Positions 26,416 to 35,992 of a stretch of DNA of 64,000 bases are shown piece after piece. The stretch lies in NCBI RefSeq assembly GCF_016623495.1, contig NZ_JAEHHL010000001.1, forward strand, positions 248,001-312,000, written 5' to 3'. Origin of the DNA: Thermohalobaculum xanthum. GTDB lineage: Bacteria; Pseudomonadota; Alphaproteobacteria; Rhodobacterales; Rhodobacteraceae. A program made the position numbers and the translations under genes. Position 1 is the stretch's first letter, and each line of letters opens with the position of its first letter. The notes below the pieces were generated by a model. The model was not told the origin of the DNA. It saw only the letters and a program-made list of their open reading frames with translations, and did no database searches.

Positions 26416-27276
26416 ATGTCCACGCGGAGCACCATCTCGAAGAAATCCGCGATCAGCGACCCGGACCAGAAACCGGGTGGGCGCAAGCGCATGACCGTGC
26501 CGGCCTTCATGGCACGCAAGGGCGGCGACCCGCTGGTCTGCCTGACATCCTATACCGCCCATGTCGCGCGGATCTGTGATGAGGTCTGCGACCTGCTGCT
26601 GGTGGGCGACAGCCTCGGCATGGTGATCCACGGCATGCCGAACACTCTGGGTGTGACGCTTGAGCACATGATCATGCACGGCCAGGCCGTGGTGCGCGGG
26701 GCCGAGCGGTCCCTGGTCGTCGTGGACATGCCCTTCGGGAGCTTCGAGGAAAGCCCCGAGGTCGCGTTCCGCAACGCGAGCCGGGTGGTGAAGGAGACCG
26801 GGTGCCACGCGATCAAGCTCGAGGGCGGGCGCGAGATGGCACCGACGATCCAGTACCTCGCCCGGCGCGGGATCCCGGTGATGGCGCATATCGGGCTGAT
26901 GCCCCAGGCGATGAACACCGCCGGCGGGTTCAAGGCCGTGCGCGACGAGGCGCAATTCGACGCGGTCGTCGATGACGCGAAGGCGGTCGAGGAGGCGGGC
27001 GCCTTCTCGGTCGTCGTCGAGGGGGTGGCGGCGCCGCTGGCAGACCGGATCACTCACGCGATCTCGATTCCCACCATCGGCATCGGCGCCTCGGCGAACT
27101 GCGACGGCCAGATCCTGGTGTTCGAGGACATGGTCGGCCTGTTCCCGACCGTCCCGTCCTTCGTGAAGCGCTACGGCACCATGGAGGAGATGATGCGCCA
27201 CGCGGTCACAACCTACGCGACCGAGGTGCAGGCGCGCAGCTTCCCGGGCGACGAGCACACCTACAAGAAGAAGTGA
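26416..27276 (+). CDS. panB: 3-methyl-2-oxobutanoate hydroxymethyltransferase
   Basis: First committed step of pantothenate synthesis: transfers a hydroxymethyl group from 5,10-methylenetetrahydrofolate to 2-ketoisovalerate. 286 residues with [28 protein letters not shown] (Mg ligand Asp), [14 protein letters not shown] and [14 protein letters not shown]. The ATG at 26416 is preceded by agagggagtagagcg. panC does not follow; the next gene starts within the stop codon and is unrelated. Confidence 0.95.
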   Translation: MSTRSTISKKSAISDPDQKPGGRKRMTVPAFMARKGGDPLVCLTSYTAHVARICDEVCDLLLVGDSLGMVIHGMPNTLGVTLEHMIMHGQAVVRGAERSLVVVDMPFGSFEESPEVAFRNASRVVKETGCHAIKLEGGREMAPTIQYLARRGIPVMAHIGLMPQAMNTAGGFKAVRDEAQFDAVVDDAKAVEEAGAFSVVVEGVAAPLADRITHAISIPTIGIGASANCDGQILVFEDMVGLFPTVPSFVKRYGTMEEMMRHAVTTYATEVQARSFPGDEHTYKKK

Positions 27277-27974
27277 GCACGCCCCCGCGCGAGATTGCCT
27301 ACCCGCCGCTCGAGATCGAGCTGCACGACTGGTGGGCGGGTGTATACGACCATGTATTTGTGGCCCTGCACCCGCTTCACCGCGTGGCGCTGCATCGCGG
27401 CGGCGAGGACGATCTCGACGCGATCAAGACCGCGCGGCCGGTCCGCTGGGACGAGTTGCGCCGCGCGGTCGGAACACCGCCATTCCCGACATTCGCGCTG
27501 GCGCTGTGGTGCGCGGCGCTGGCCGCGAACCGCGACGATGCCGATGCCCGTCTGGTCGACCGGATCGAGCGCACGCTGGCCGCCAACGAATTGGCGGCGC
27601 CGTGGGAGGACACGGTGGCGCCGATTCTCGAGCGCCCCTTGGGCGAGGCCTTCGCGCGGCTGGGCGTCGGCGAGGTCACGGCCTGGGACGAGACGCGCGA
27701 GGTTTCGACCATGCTGACGCCGGGCGATCTTGCCGCGGCGCCCGCCATCGCCCGGCGCATCCCGTTCTTTGGCCCGTTCGCGCTGTCCGCTCCCGGAATA
27801 CTGGCAGTCACGGGCACCGAGGACATCGCGACCCTGATCGCCCTGAGCGACGAGGCGCGCGAGCGAGTCGCGCCCGAGGCGCATCTCGAGGGCTTCTATG
27901 CTCCGGACGGGACCTATTGCGACTGGATCAATCCGCCGGATTTCTTCCAGCGTGCACCGCGCGCGGCGAAATGA
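27273..27974 (+). CDS. Unrecognised soluble protein translationally coupled to panB
   Basis: 233 residues, no membrane segment and no signal peptide. The GTG start overlaps the panB stop (GTGA). Sequence landmarks: [17 protein letters not shown] near the N terminus, [18 protein letters not shown] in the middle, and [19 protein letters not shown] at the C terminus. Codon use and GC match the neighbours. I do not recognise the family and assign no function. The coupling suggests it is needed in step with PanB or simply rides on its transcript. Confidence 0.7.
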   Translation: MSTPPREIAYPPLEIELHDWWAGVYDHVFVALHPLHRVALHRGGEDDLDAIKTARPVRWDELRRAVGTPPFPTFALALWCAALAANRDDADARLVDRIERTLAANELAAPWEDTVAPILERPLGEAFARLGVGEVTAWDETREVSTMLTPGDLAAAPAIARRIPFFGPFALSAPGILAVTGTEDIATLIALSDEARERVAPEAHLEGFYAPDGTYCDWINPPDFFQRAPRAAK

Positions 27975-28080
27975 GCCGTGCGGGATCGGCTCGGCAGGGC
28001 ACTTCCGCCTTTGACTGGGGCGACGGCGGCGATAATGTGCGCGCGGCCCGGACAGCGGGCGCAACCGTCATGGGGGCAGT

Positions 28081-28725
28081 GTGAGCGATACCGACAGCTT
28101 CATCCGCGAGGTGAGCGAGGAAGTCCGGCAGGACCGGATGTTCCGTCTGTGGAAGAAGTACGGAGCGCTGGTGATCGGCGCGATCGCGGTGATCGTGGGC
28201 GGCACGGCGGTGTGGTCGTGGCTCGAGCAGCAGGAACTGCAGGCCCGCGCCGAGCGTGGCGAGGCGTTCCTGGCCGTCGCGGCGGGCGATGTCGCGGCGC
28301 ACCAGGCACTGATCGCGCAGCAGGAGGGTGCGGCTGCCGCGCTCGCCGGGCTGCGGATGGCCGAGGCGCAGGCGGCCTCGGGCGACACCGACGCGGCGAT
28401 TGCCACCTATGAGCAGGTTGCGGCCGAGGCGCAGGCGGGCGCGGCCTATACCGATCTCGCGCGCCTCGAGGCGATCCGGCTGCGTTCGGCGAGCGCGGCG
28501 CCGGACGAGATGATCGCCGAGCTTGCGCCGCTGGTCGCCGAGGGTGCGCCCTACCGGCTGCTGGCGCTGGAGCTGCGCGCGGCGCTGGCGCTCAACGCGG
28601 GCGATGTCGCGGCGGCGCGCGCGGATCTCGATGCCATCGTCTCGGATCCCGCAGCGACGGGCGAGACGCGCAGCCGCGTACAGGCGGTGATACAGACGCT
28701 GGGGCCGGCGGCGTCGGCGAGCTGA
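28081..28725 (+). CDS. YfgM-like TPR membrane-anchored periplasmic protein
   Basis: 214 residues: FIREVSEEVRQDRMFRLWKKYG, then one membrane helix (about 28-46, IVGGTAVWSW), then Ala-rich helical repeats of TPR type. This is the YfgM/DUF2133-like ancillary protein that E. coli links to SecYEG and periplasmic chaperones. The GTG at 28081 is the only start in register with the conserved N terminus. Directly upstream of bamB, as in many proteobacteria. Confidence 0.85.
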   Translation: MSDTDSFIREVSEEVRQDRMFRLWKKYGALVIGAIAVIVGGTAVWSWLEQQELQARAERGEAFLAVAAGDVAAHQALIAQQEGAAAALAGLRMAEAQAASGDTDAAIATYEQVAAEAQAGAAYTDLARLEAIRLRSASAAPDEMIAELAPLVAEGAPYRLLALELRAALALNAGDVAAARADLDAIVSDPAATGETRSRVQAVIQTLGPAASAS

Positions 28726-28805
28726 GCCGCGCCGGAGCCGCGTGGTGCAAGAGGATATTGATCCCGCCGTCGGCCTGGTCCGGCGGCGCAGGGGAGGGAC
28801 GACGC

Positions 28806-30134
28806 ATGAGGGGTGAGTGGCGTTCGGTCGGCGCGGTGGCGCGGACGACGGCGATGGTCATCGCCGCGGCGGCTTTGCTGAGCGGCTGCGGGCTCTTCGA
28901 TGACGAGGAGATCCTCGAAGGCGAGCGCATCCGTCTGCGTTCCGAATCCTCGGCCGCCCCCAGCAACTTCGGCGGCGCCGCGCTGCCACAGCCGCGCGAG
29001 ATTCGCGACTGGACGCAAACCAACGGAAGCGCCTCGCACAACTCGGGTCACCTGGCCGGGCCCGCGTCGCTGGCGGTGGCCTGGAGTCGGGACATCGGCG
29101 CCGGCAGCAGCTCCGAGAGCGCGATCACCAGCGCGCCCATCGTGGTCGGCGGTGTCGTCTACGCCATGGACGCCGCTGCAGAGGTCAGCGCGCTCGATGC
29201 CGCGAGCGGCACCGAGAAATGGCGGGTCGACCTGTCGCCCGAGGGCGAGAGCGGGCGCGAGGGCTTTGGCGGCGGGCTTGCCGCCTCGGGTGGCCGGATT
29301 TTCGCCGCCACGGGGTTCGGCGAGGTCGTGTCGCTTGACCCTGCCTCGGGCGAGATCGCGTGGCGCACTCCGCTGGGCGCCCCGGTGCGCGCGGCGCCGG
29401 CGGCCGAGGCCGGCCTTGTCGTGGCGGTGACCCGCGACAACCGTGCCTTCGGGCTGGATGCCGAGACGGGCACGCCGGTTTGGCGGGTTCCTTCGGTGAC
29501 CTCGGACGCGGGCGTTCTGGGTGGGGCCAGCCCGTCGCTGGCTGGCGGACTGGCGTTCCTGCCCTTCGCCTCGGGCGAGCTGATCGCCATCGAGGCGCGC
29601 AGCGGGCGCCGATTGTGGAGCGCGGTGCTGTCCGGCGGAAGGCGCGGCCTTGCCCGTGCGGCAATCTCGGACGTGACCGGCGATCCGGTGGTCGTCGGCC
29701 CCTATGTCATCGCGGCCAACCAGGCCGGGCGCATGGTCGCCATCGACGCGCGCTCGGGCCAGCGGGCCTGGACCCGGTCGGTCGGCGCGCAGGGGCCGAT
29801 CTGGGCGGCGGGCGACACGGTCTTCGTCACCACTGACGATTCGAAGCTGATGCGCATCTCGGCGCGCGACGGCACCACGATCTGGGAGACCGAGCTTCAG
29901 GCCTTCGACGACCCCGAGGACCGGGAGGACCCGATTTCGTATTCCGGCCCGGTGCTGGTCGAGGGACGGCTGCTGATCACCTCGTCCGAGGGGGAGCTGA
30001 TCGCCTTCGACGGCGTGGGCGGCGAGGAACTGAGCCGCATCGACCTCGCTGGCGGGTCGATCACCGGGCCGGTGGTATCGGGCGACACGATCTTCGTGCT
30101 GACCGACCGGGGCACGGTGCAGGCCCTGCGCTGA
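28806..30134 (+). CDS. bamB: Outer-membrane assembly lipoprotein BamB (beta-propeller)
   Basis: 442 residues. Lipoprotein signal with lipobox LLSGC (Cys about 31), then PQQ-like WD/beta-propeller repeats such as GVVYAMDAAAEVSALDAASG and GRIFAATGFGEVVSLDPASG. BamB is a subunit of the BAM complex that inserts outer-membrane proteins. The ATG at 28806 is the one that places the signal peptide correctly. It follows the yfgM-like gene by 80 bases; der lies 1.1 kb further, beyond a reversed EamA gene. Confidence 0.9.
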   Translation: MRGEWRSVGAVARTTAMVIAAAALLSGCGLFDDEEILEGERIRLRSESSAAPSNFGGAALPQPREIRDWTQTNGSASHNSGHLAGPASLAVAWSRDIGAGSSSESAITSAPIVVGGVVYAMDAAAEVSALDAASGTEKWRVDLSPEGESGREGFGGGLAASGGRIFAATGFGEVVSLDPASGEIAWRTPLGAPVRAAPAAEAGLVVAVTRDNRAFGLDAETGTPVWRVPSVTSDAGVLGGASPSLAGGLAFLPFASGELIAIEARSGRRLWSAVLSGGRRGLARAAISDVTGDPVVVGPYVIAANQAGRMVAIDARSGQRAWTRSVGAQGPIWAAGDTVFVTTDDSKLMRISARDGTTIWETELQAFDDPEDREDPISYSGPVLVEGRLLITSSEGELIAFDGVGGEELSRIDLAGGSITGPVVSGDTIFVLTDRGTVQALR

Positions 30135-30153
30135 CGCCGCGCGTGGGCAGGGC

Positions 30154-31077
30154 TCAGAGGACGCCGCGCGCGCCTTCGGCCCGGCGCGCGGCGGCGGCGG
30201 CAGCGCGGGCGAGGCGCTGCTCGCGGTGGAAGCTGTAGACGCCGCTGCCCACGACCAGCGCGGCGCCGGTCAGGGTCAGCGCGTCGGGCAGGTCGCCGAA
30301 CACGGCATAGCCCAGGACCAGCGCCCAGATCATCACGGCATAGCGGAACGGCGCGACGAAGCCGATCTCGCCGACGCGCACGGCCTTCACGCCGAAGAAG
30401 TAGCCGACATTGACGGCGATCGCCGATCCGGCCAGCAGCGCCAGCGTGGGGCCGCTGAGCGGGCGCCAGTCGTCGAACAGGGTCACCGCGCCCCCCATGA
30501 TGCTGACCGCGCTGGCGGTGGCGAACACGACCAGCAGCGACGGCACGCCCGGCGAGAGCTGGCGGGTCGCAAGCTCGCGTAGGACGACGAAGGCGACCGC
30601 GGCGATCGCGAACAGCGAGGCGGACGAGAAGCCCTCGGCCCCCGGCCGCACGATCAGCAGAACGCCCGTGAAGCCGATGATGATGGCCGACACGCGGCGC
30701 CAACCCACGGGCTCGCCAAGAAAAACCGCGGCCGCGAGCGTGATGCCGAGCGGGCCCGATTGCAGGATCGCGGTGACATTCGCCAGCGGCATCTGGAACA
30801 GTGCGGTGAGGAACAGCGTCGCCGCCGCCATCTCGCCCACGACCCGCAGCGCCAGCACCCGCCGGTCGCGTGGCACGATGTGGGCCCGGAAGGCGCCGGC
30901 GCGCCAGGCGATGACCGCGATCAGGGCGCTGGCCATCAGACCGCGCACGAACAGGAGCTGAAAGACGCTCATATCGGACGAGGCCAGCTTGACCAGCGTG
31001 TCGTTGACCACGAAGCCTGCCATGCTGACCGACATGAAAGCAGCGCCGCGCATGTTGTCGGTCAGACCGGCGATCAT
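30154..31077 (-). CDS. EamA/DMT-family transporter
   Basis: 307 residues, ten predicted helices in two EamA repeats (FMSVSMAGFVVNDTLVKLA; LFVRGLMASALIAVIAW; VTAILQSGPLGITLAAAVFLGEPVGW). The C-terminal tail is Arg/Ala rich and cytoplasmic. It runs against the bamB-der direction, 19 bases after the bamB stop and 183 bases from the divergent der start. Substrate unknown. The ATG at 31077 gives MIAGLTDNMRG; no strong alternative. Confidence 0.85.
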   Translation of the reverse strand: MIAGLTDNMRGAAFMSVSMAGFVVNDTLVKLASSDMSVFQLLFVRGLMASALIAVIAWRAGAFRAHIVPRDRRVLALRVVGEMAAATLFLTALFQMPLANVTAILQSGPLGITLAAAVFLGEPVGWRRVSAIIIGFTGVLLIVRPGAEGFSSASLFAIAAVAFVVLRELATRQLSPGVPSLLVVFATASAVSIMGGAVTLFDDWRPLSGPTLALLAGSAIAVNVGYFFGVKAVRVGEIGFVAPFRYAVMIWALVLGYAVFGDLPDALTLTGAALVVGSGVYSFHREQRLARAAAAAARRAEGARGVL

Positions 31078-31260
31078 TGCTCGAGAGCCTCCGGAATTGG
31101 GCGCATGCGACGGTCGGGCCGGAAATTGGCCCGGACGCGGCGCCGGAATGGATCTGAGCCCCCCTAATGGCCTTCCTTGGCGCACGGCGCCAGAGCTTTC
31201 GATTGCAGTCCGCGCAAGGCTGCTTGCCACCCGCCCCGGCAACGCGTAGACAACGCCGCC

Positions 31261-32631
31261 ATGTCTTTTACCCTCGCCATCATCGGCCGGCCCAATGTCG
31301 GCAAATCGACCCTGTTCAACCGCCTCGTCGGCAAGCGGCTGGCGCTGGTGGATGACCAGCCGGGCGTCACGCGCGACCTGCGCGAGGGCGAGGGGCGGCT
31401 GGGCGACCTGCGCTTCACCGTCGTCGACACCGCCGGGCTCGAGGATGCGACTGACGACAGCCTGCCCGCACGCATGCGCCGCCTGACCGAACGCGCGGTC
31501 GCCGAATCGGACCTGTGCCTCTTCGTGATCGACGCGCGCAGCGGCATCACGCCCGTGGACCGGATCTTTGCCGAGATCCTGCGCAAGCGCGGCACCGAGG
31601 TGATCCTGGTCGCCAACAAGTCGGAAGGGCGCGCCGGGGAGGCGGGTCTCTACGAGGCGTTCGAACTGGGCCTCGGCGAGCCGCTCGCCATCTCGGCCGA
31701 GCATGGCGAGGGGATGGGCGACCTCTATGCGACGCTCGAGCCCTATGCCGAGCGCTTCGAGGCCGCTGCCGCCGAGATCGAGTTCGATCCCGACGCCGAG
31801 GAGGACGCGCTGGCCGAGAACCGGCCGCTGCAGATCGCCGTCGTCGGCCGCCCCAATGCCGGGAAGTCGACCCTGGTCAACGCGGTGCTGGGCGAGGACC
31901 GCCTGCTGACCGGGCCCGAGGCCGGAATCACGCGCGACGCCATCGCCGTCACCACCGATTGGGGCGGGCGGCCGTTCCGCATCTTCGACACGGCCGGGCT
32001 GCGCAAGAAGGCCAAGGTGCAGGAGAAGGTCGAGCGGCTCTCGACCTCGGACGCGATTCGCGCGGTACGCTTCGCCGAGGTCGTGGTCGTGCTGATGGAT
32101 GCCGACAACGCCTTCGAGGCCCAGGACCTGCGCATCGCCGACCTCGCCGAGCGCGAGGGCCGCGCCGTGGTCTTCGCCGTCAACAAGTGGGACCAGGTCG
32201 AGGACAAGCCGCGTGCGCTGGCCGATCTGCGCGAGCGTGCCGAGCGGCTTCTGCCGCAGCTCAAGGGCACGCCGCTGGTGACCGTCTCGGCGCTCACCGG
32301 CAAGGGGCTCGACCGCCTGCGAGAGGCGATCGGCAAGATGCACCGGATGTGGAACATCCGCGTGCCGACGAACCGGCTGAACCGCTGGCTGATCGAGCAG
32401 ACCGAGATGCATCCGCCGCCGGCGGTCCGCGGTCGCCGGATCCGTCTGCGCTTCATGACCCAGGTGCGCACGCGCCCGCCGGGTTTCGTCGCCTTCTGCT
32501 CGCGGCCCGAGGACCTGCCGGACAGCTATGTCCGCTACCTCGTCAACGGGCTGCGGCGCGACTTCGGCATCGAGGGCGTGCCGATCCGCTTCACGCTGAG
32601 GAAGGGCGAGAACCCCTACGCCAAGGACTGA
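31261..32631 (+). CDS. der: Ribosome biogenesis GTPase Der (EngA)
   Basis: 456 residues with two tandem GTPase domains (GRPNVGKST near 8, [15 protein letters not shown] near 195, [12 protein letters not shown]) and a C-terminal KH-like domain. Essential GTPase in 50S subunit maturation. The ATG at 31261 gives [12 protein letters not shown], the usual family start. Convergent with the cobalamin operon, whose cobM ends 42 bases later. Confidence 0.96.
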   Translation: MSFTLAIIGRPNVGKSTLFNRLVGKRLALVDDQPGVTRDLREGEGRLGDLRFTVVDTAGLEDATDDSLPARMRRLTERAVAESDLCLFVIDARSGITPVDRIFAEILRKRGTEVILVANKSEGRAGEAGLYEAFELGLGEPLAISAEHGEGMGDLYATLEPYAERFEAAAAEIEFDPDAEEDALAENRPLQIAVVGRPNAGKSTLVNAVLGEDRLLTGPEAGITRDAIAVTTDWGGRPFRIFDTAGLRKKAKVQEKVERLSTSDAIRAVRFAEVVVVLMDADNAFEAQDLRIADLAEREGRAVVFAVNKWDQVEDKPRALADLRERAERLLPQLKGTPLVTVSALTGKGLDRLREAIGKMHRMWNIRVPTNRLNRWLIEQTEMHPPPAVRGRRIRLRFMTQVRTRPPGFVAFCSRPEDLPDSYVRYLVNGLRRDFGIEGVPIRFTLRKGENPYAKD

Positions 32632-32673
32632 GGCGCCGAGGACTTAGGCGCCAAGTGCCGGGGCGCTCTCGCC

Positions 32674-33438
32674 TCACGCGCTGCGCTTGGGGCGCAGGAT
32701 GTGGGGATGCGCCCCGTCGTAGAGCGCCGAGTCGCGGAAGTCCTGTTCCGCGAGCGCCCGCCCGATCAGGATCAACGCCGTGCGCGTGATCTTGGCGGCG
32801 CGAACCTTCTCGCGAATGTTCGACAGCGTGCCCTCGATGAAGCACTGGTCGGGCCAGCCGACGCGGTAGGCGACGATGACCGGGCAGTCGGGCCCGTAGA
32901 GCGGCGCGAGCGTGCGTTCGATCTCCAGCAGGTTCCGGATCGAGAGGTGGATCGCCAGCGTCGCGCCGGTCCGGCCCAGCGTCGCGAGATCCTCGCCCGG
33001 CGGCATGGCCGAGGACTTCATCGCCGTGCGCGTCAGGATCACGGTCTGCGCGACCTCGGGAATCGTGAGCTCGCGCCCCAGCGCGGCGGCGGCGGCGGCG
33101 TAGGCCGACACGCCGGGCGTGATGTCGAAGGGGATGCCAAGCGTCCTGAGCCGCCGGATCTGCTCGGCGATCGCGCCGTAGAGCGAGGGGTCGCCGGAAT
33201 GGACCCGCGCCACGTCCTCGCCCCGCGCATGCGCGGCCTCGATCTCGGCGATGATCTGGTCGAGCGTCATGGGCGCCGTGTCGATCACCCGCGCGCCCTC
33301 GGGCGCGGCGGCGACGACGGCCTCGGGCACCAGGCTGCCGGCATAAAGGCAGACCGGGCAGGACTGGATCAGCCTGAGCCCCTTGACGGTGATCAGATCC
33401 GGATCGCCGGGACCCGCGCCGATGAAATGGACGGTCAT
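32674..33438 (-). CDS. cobM: Precorrin-4 C11-methyltransferase
   Basis: SAM-dependent corrin methylase acting at C11 of precorrin-4. 254 residues with VHFIGAGPGDPDLITVKG at the start and SGDPSLYGAIAEQIR, the class III methylase loops. Overlaps the upstream cobJ gene by four bases (ATGA). Last gene of the minus-strand cob arm, so transcription should run from the 40.2 kb region. Confidence 0.95.
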   Translation of the reverse strand: MTVHFIGAGPGDPDLITVKGLRLIQSCPVCLYAGSLVPEAVVAAAPEGARVIDTAPMTLDQIIAEIEAAHARGEDVARVHSGDPSLYGAIAEQIRRLRTLGIPFDITPGVSAYAAAAAALGRELTIPEVAQTVILTRTAMKSSAMPPGEDLATLGRTGATLAIHLSIRNLLEIERTLAPLYGPDCPVIVAYRVGWPDQCFIEGTLSNIREKVRAAKITRTALILIGRALAEQDFRDSALYDGAHPHILRPKRSA

Positions 33439-35240
33439 GCCGCTCCCTCGATCTTCTTTGCGTAACCCCGCGGCGTGAACATCCGCGGCCCTTCGCCAAG
33501 CCGCGCGAGCCGTGACTGTGACGAGCCGACCAGAACCACTGTCAGCATGTCGACCTCGTCGACCTGCAGTTCCGCGAGGGCACGGTATCGGATTGTTTCC
33601 TCCGGCCGGCCAAGCGAGCTTGCCAGCAGCACCGGGCAGTCCGCCGGGCGGTGGCGCAGCAGGATCTCGCGCGCCTCGGCCAGCAGCGTGCGCCGGCGCA
33701 TCGAGACGGGGTTGTAGAAGGCGATCACGAAATCGCCCTCGGCCGCCGCGCGCACCCGCCGGATGATGTCCTCGCGCGGGGTCAGGAGGTCCGAGAGCGA
33801 GATCGCGCAGAAGTCATGGCCCAACGGCGCGCCCGCCCGCGCCGCTGCGGCCTGGAGCGCCGAGACGCCCGGGGCCGAAAGCACCTCGACCCGGCGGGCT
33901 GCGTCCGAGACGCCATGCGCCGCGCGGTCGAGAAGCTCGAAGACCAGCGCGCCCATGGCGTAGATGCCGGCGTCGCCCGAACAGATGATGGCGACGTTGA
34001 CGCCCTCGGCCGCGCGCTCCAGCGCATAACGGCACCGGTCCTCCTCGCCGCCCAGCGGGAAATCGCGGCGCTGTTTGCCGGCGGCGAGGGGGCCGAGAAG
34101 GTCGATGTAGAGCCCGTAGCCCACCAGTTCGTCGGCCTCGGCGATCAGGCGCGAGGCCTCGGGCGTGCGCCATTCGGCCTGACCGGGCCCGATGCCGACA
34201 AGGGCGACGCGGCCGCGAGCGCGGCCCGGCAGGTCGGCGAGCGGTTCGGGCGCGCGGGCGATGGCGACCGTGGCGTTGGCCGACTTGCGCTTGTCGAGGA
34301 TCAGCGTGCCCGCCGGGCCGACGGCCGCGAGCGCGGCGCCTTCGGCCACGCCGTGGCAGCCGACCTCGGCGAAGACGACCTCCGAGGGCGTCGCGAGGCG
34401 CGGCGCCTCGGCCTCGAGCGTCGCGGCGTCGAACACCCGCAGCGGCACGCCGAGCCGTCGGGCAACGGCGTTCACGGCCGCCTCGTCGGCCTTCAGGTCT
34501 AGCGAGAAGACCCCCGCGACGGCGCCCGGGGCGACCCCGGCCTCGGCCAGCGCGGCATCGACCAGCGCGCCCAGTTCGTCCTCGGGGCAGTTGCGGGCGC
34601 AGCCCACGCCCAGCGCGATGCGCTGCGGGTGGTAGACGAGGCGGTCGGCCCCGCCGGGCACCGGCGCCTCGGTGGCGATCAGGGTCACGGGCGCGCCAGT
34701 TCCGGCACGTGCCGTGGCGGCCAGCCAGTCCGCCTCGCCCGCGACCACCACCGGCGCGCCGGCCAGCACCGCGGCCATCGCGGGCTTGGCGTCGTCCGGG
34801 TTGGCGAGGCGCCAGCCCGCGGGGGGCTCGTCGAGCGCGAGGCCGAGCGAGAGGTCGCCGGCGGTCGTGACCGCGGCAACGGCCGAGATCGCATCGGCCA
34901 CGCGGCGCGCCAGCCGGTTCGCCCCCCGGTGCCCGCCCAGCAGCGGCACGACGGTCGAGCCGTCCTCGGCCACCGCCAGCACCGGCGGCTCGGCCCGCTT
35001 GTCGGAAAGCAGCGGCGCCACTGCGCGCACAAGGATCCCGGCGGCGCAGACGCCGACGACGGGCACGCGCGCGGCGAACAGGTTGCGCACATGGTCGAGC
35101 GCATTGGCAAAGAACGCGTCGGCGTTCGCGACGCGGCCCTCGCGGCCATGCACGGGCGCGCCCAGGGCCAGGGCGACACGCTTCGCCACGTCCTCGCCCG
35201 AGCGGGAGAGGCAGATCACTACGGGGGTCAGCTCAGCCAC
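33435..35240 (-). CDS. cobJ: CbiG-CobJ fusion: cobalt-precorrin 5A hydrolase-like plus precorrin-3B C17-methyltransferase
   Basis: 601 residues in one frame. Residues about 1-330 are CbiG-like: N domain with GVCAAGILVRAV and LLGGHRGANRLA, and C domain with IALGVGCARNCPEDEL and EVGCHGVAEGAAL. From about 340 on is CobJ/CbiH (GRVALVGIGPGQAEWRTPEA; SGDAGIYAMG), the ring-contracting methylase of precorrin-3B. CbiG opens the delta-lactone in the anaerobic, early-cobalt pathway. Start is GTG at 35240, overlapping cobI by 13 bases. Confidence 0.92.
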   Translation of the reverse strand: MAELTPVVICLSRSGEDVAKRVALALGAPVHGREGRVANADAFFANALDHVRNLFAARVPVVGVCAAGILVRAVAPLLSDKRAEPPVLAVAEDGSTVVPLLGGHRGANRLARRVADAISAVAAVTTAGDLSLGLALDEPPAGWRLANPDDAKPAMAAVLAGAPVVVAGEADWLAATARAGTGAPVTLIATEAPVPGGADRLVYHPQRIALGVGCARNCPEDELGALVDAALAEAGVAPGAVAGVFSLDLKADEAAVNAVARRLGVPLRVFDAATLEAEAPRLATPSEVVFAEVGCHGVAEGAALAAVGPAGTLILDKRKSANATVAIARAPEPLADLPGRARGRVALVGIGPGQAEWRTPEASRLIAEADELVGYGLYIDLLGPLAAGKQRRDFPLGGEEDRCRYALERAAEGVNVAIICSGDAGIYAMGALVFELLDRAAHGVSDAARRVEVLSAPGVSALQAAAARAGAPLGHDFCAISLSDLLTPREDIIRRVRAAAEGDFVIAFYNPVSMRRRTLLAEAREILLRHRPADCPVLLASSLGRPEETIRYRALAELQVDEVDMLTVVLVGSSQSRLARLGEGPRMFTPRGYAKKIEGAA

Positions 35241-35992
35241 GGGTCATCCCCCTTGTAGAGCAGGATCATCGAGAAATAGGGCGCGGGGTCGGGGGCCTCG
35301 CTCAGCGGGCGCACAGCCTCGGCGCCCAGCGAGGCGCGCTCGACATAGCCCGCTTGCACTGTCAGGCCCAGCTCGTCGAGCAGGCGGCGCACCCGGCCCA
35401 GGTGCCGGCCCAGCTTCATGATGGCGACGGCCTGCGCGCCCTCGATCCGGGCGCGCAGCGCGGCATCGGGCAGCGGCGCGGGGATCACCGTGAGCACGTC
35501 GTTGCGGGCGGTCAGAGGGCGGCGCAGCGCGGCCGCGCAGGCGCCCAGCGAGGAAACGCCGGGCACCACCTCGATCCGGAAGCGGTCGACGAGGCGCGCG
35601 AAGAGATACATGAAGGATCCGTAGAAGAACGGGTCGCCCTCGCACAGGCACACCACGTCCTCGCCCGCGGCAAGGCGGGCGGCGATGCGCTCGGCCGCGT
35701 CGGCATAGACCTCCTGCGCCGGGAAGCGATCGGTGCGCATCGGGACGATCATCGGGATTTCCTCGGCGCCCGCGGCGATCGACCCGGCCGCGATCTCGCG
35801 CGCAAGGCTCGGGCCGGTGTCGGGGGCGGGATAGGCCACCACGCGCGCGCCGCTGATCAGCCGGTGGGCCTTGAGCGTCATCAGCTCGGGGTCGCCGGGA
35901 CCCACGCCCACGCCCCAGAGCGTGCCTGAGAGCGTGCCCGGCGCCGCGTCGCCGCTATTCGCTGTCGTTGCCGTCACTTCAACAGGCTCCAC
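35228..35992 (-). CDS. cobI: Precorrin-2 C20-methyltransferase
   Basis: 254 residues, SAM-dependent methylase for C20 of precorrin-2, with LWGVGVGPGDPELMTLKA, CEGDPFFYGSFMYLF and VPGVSSLGACAAAL. The start is a GTG at 35992 inside the end of cobL (19-base overlap); an internal start nearer LSGTLW would shorten a 20-residue unaligned N terminus. Tight overlaps on both sides indicate coupled translation. Confidence 0.92.
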   Translation of the reverse strand: MEPVEVTATTANSGDAAPGTLSGTLWGVGVGPGDPELMTLKAHRLISGARVVAYPAPDTGPSLAREIAAGSIAAGAEEIPMIVPMRTDRFPAQEVYADAAERIAARLAAGEDVVCLCEGDPFFYGSFMYLFARLVDRFRIEVVPGVSSLGACAAALRRPLTARNDVLTVIPAPLPDAALRARIEGAQAVAIMKLGRHLGRVRRLLDELGLTVQAGYVERASLGAEAVRPLSEAPDPAPYFSMILLYKGDDPWLS

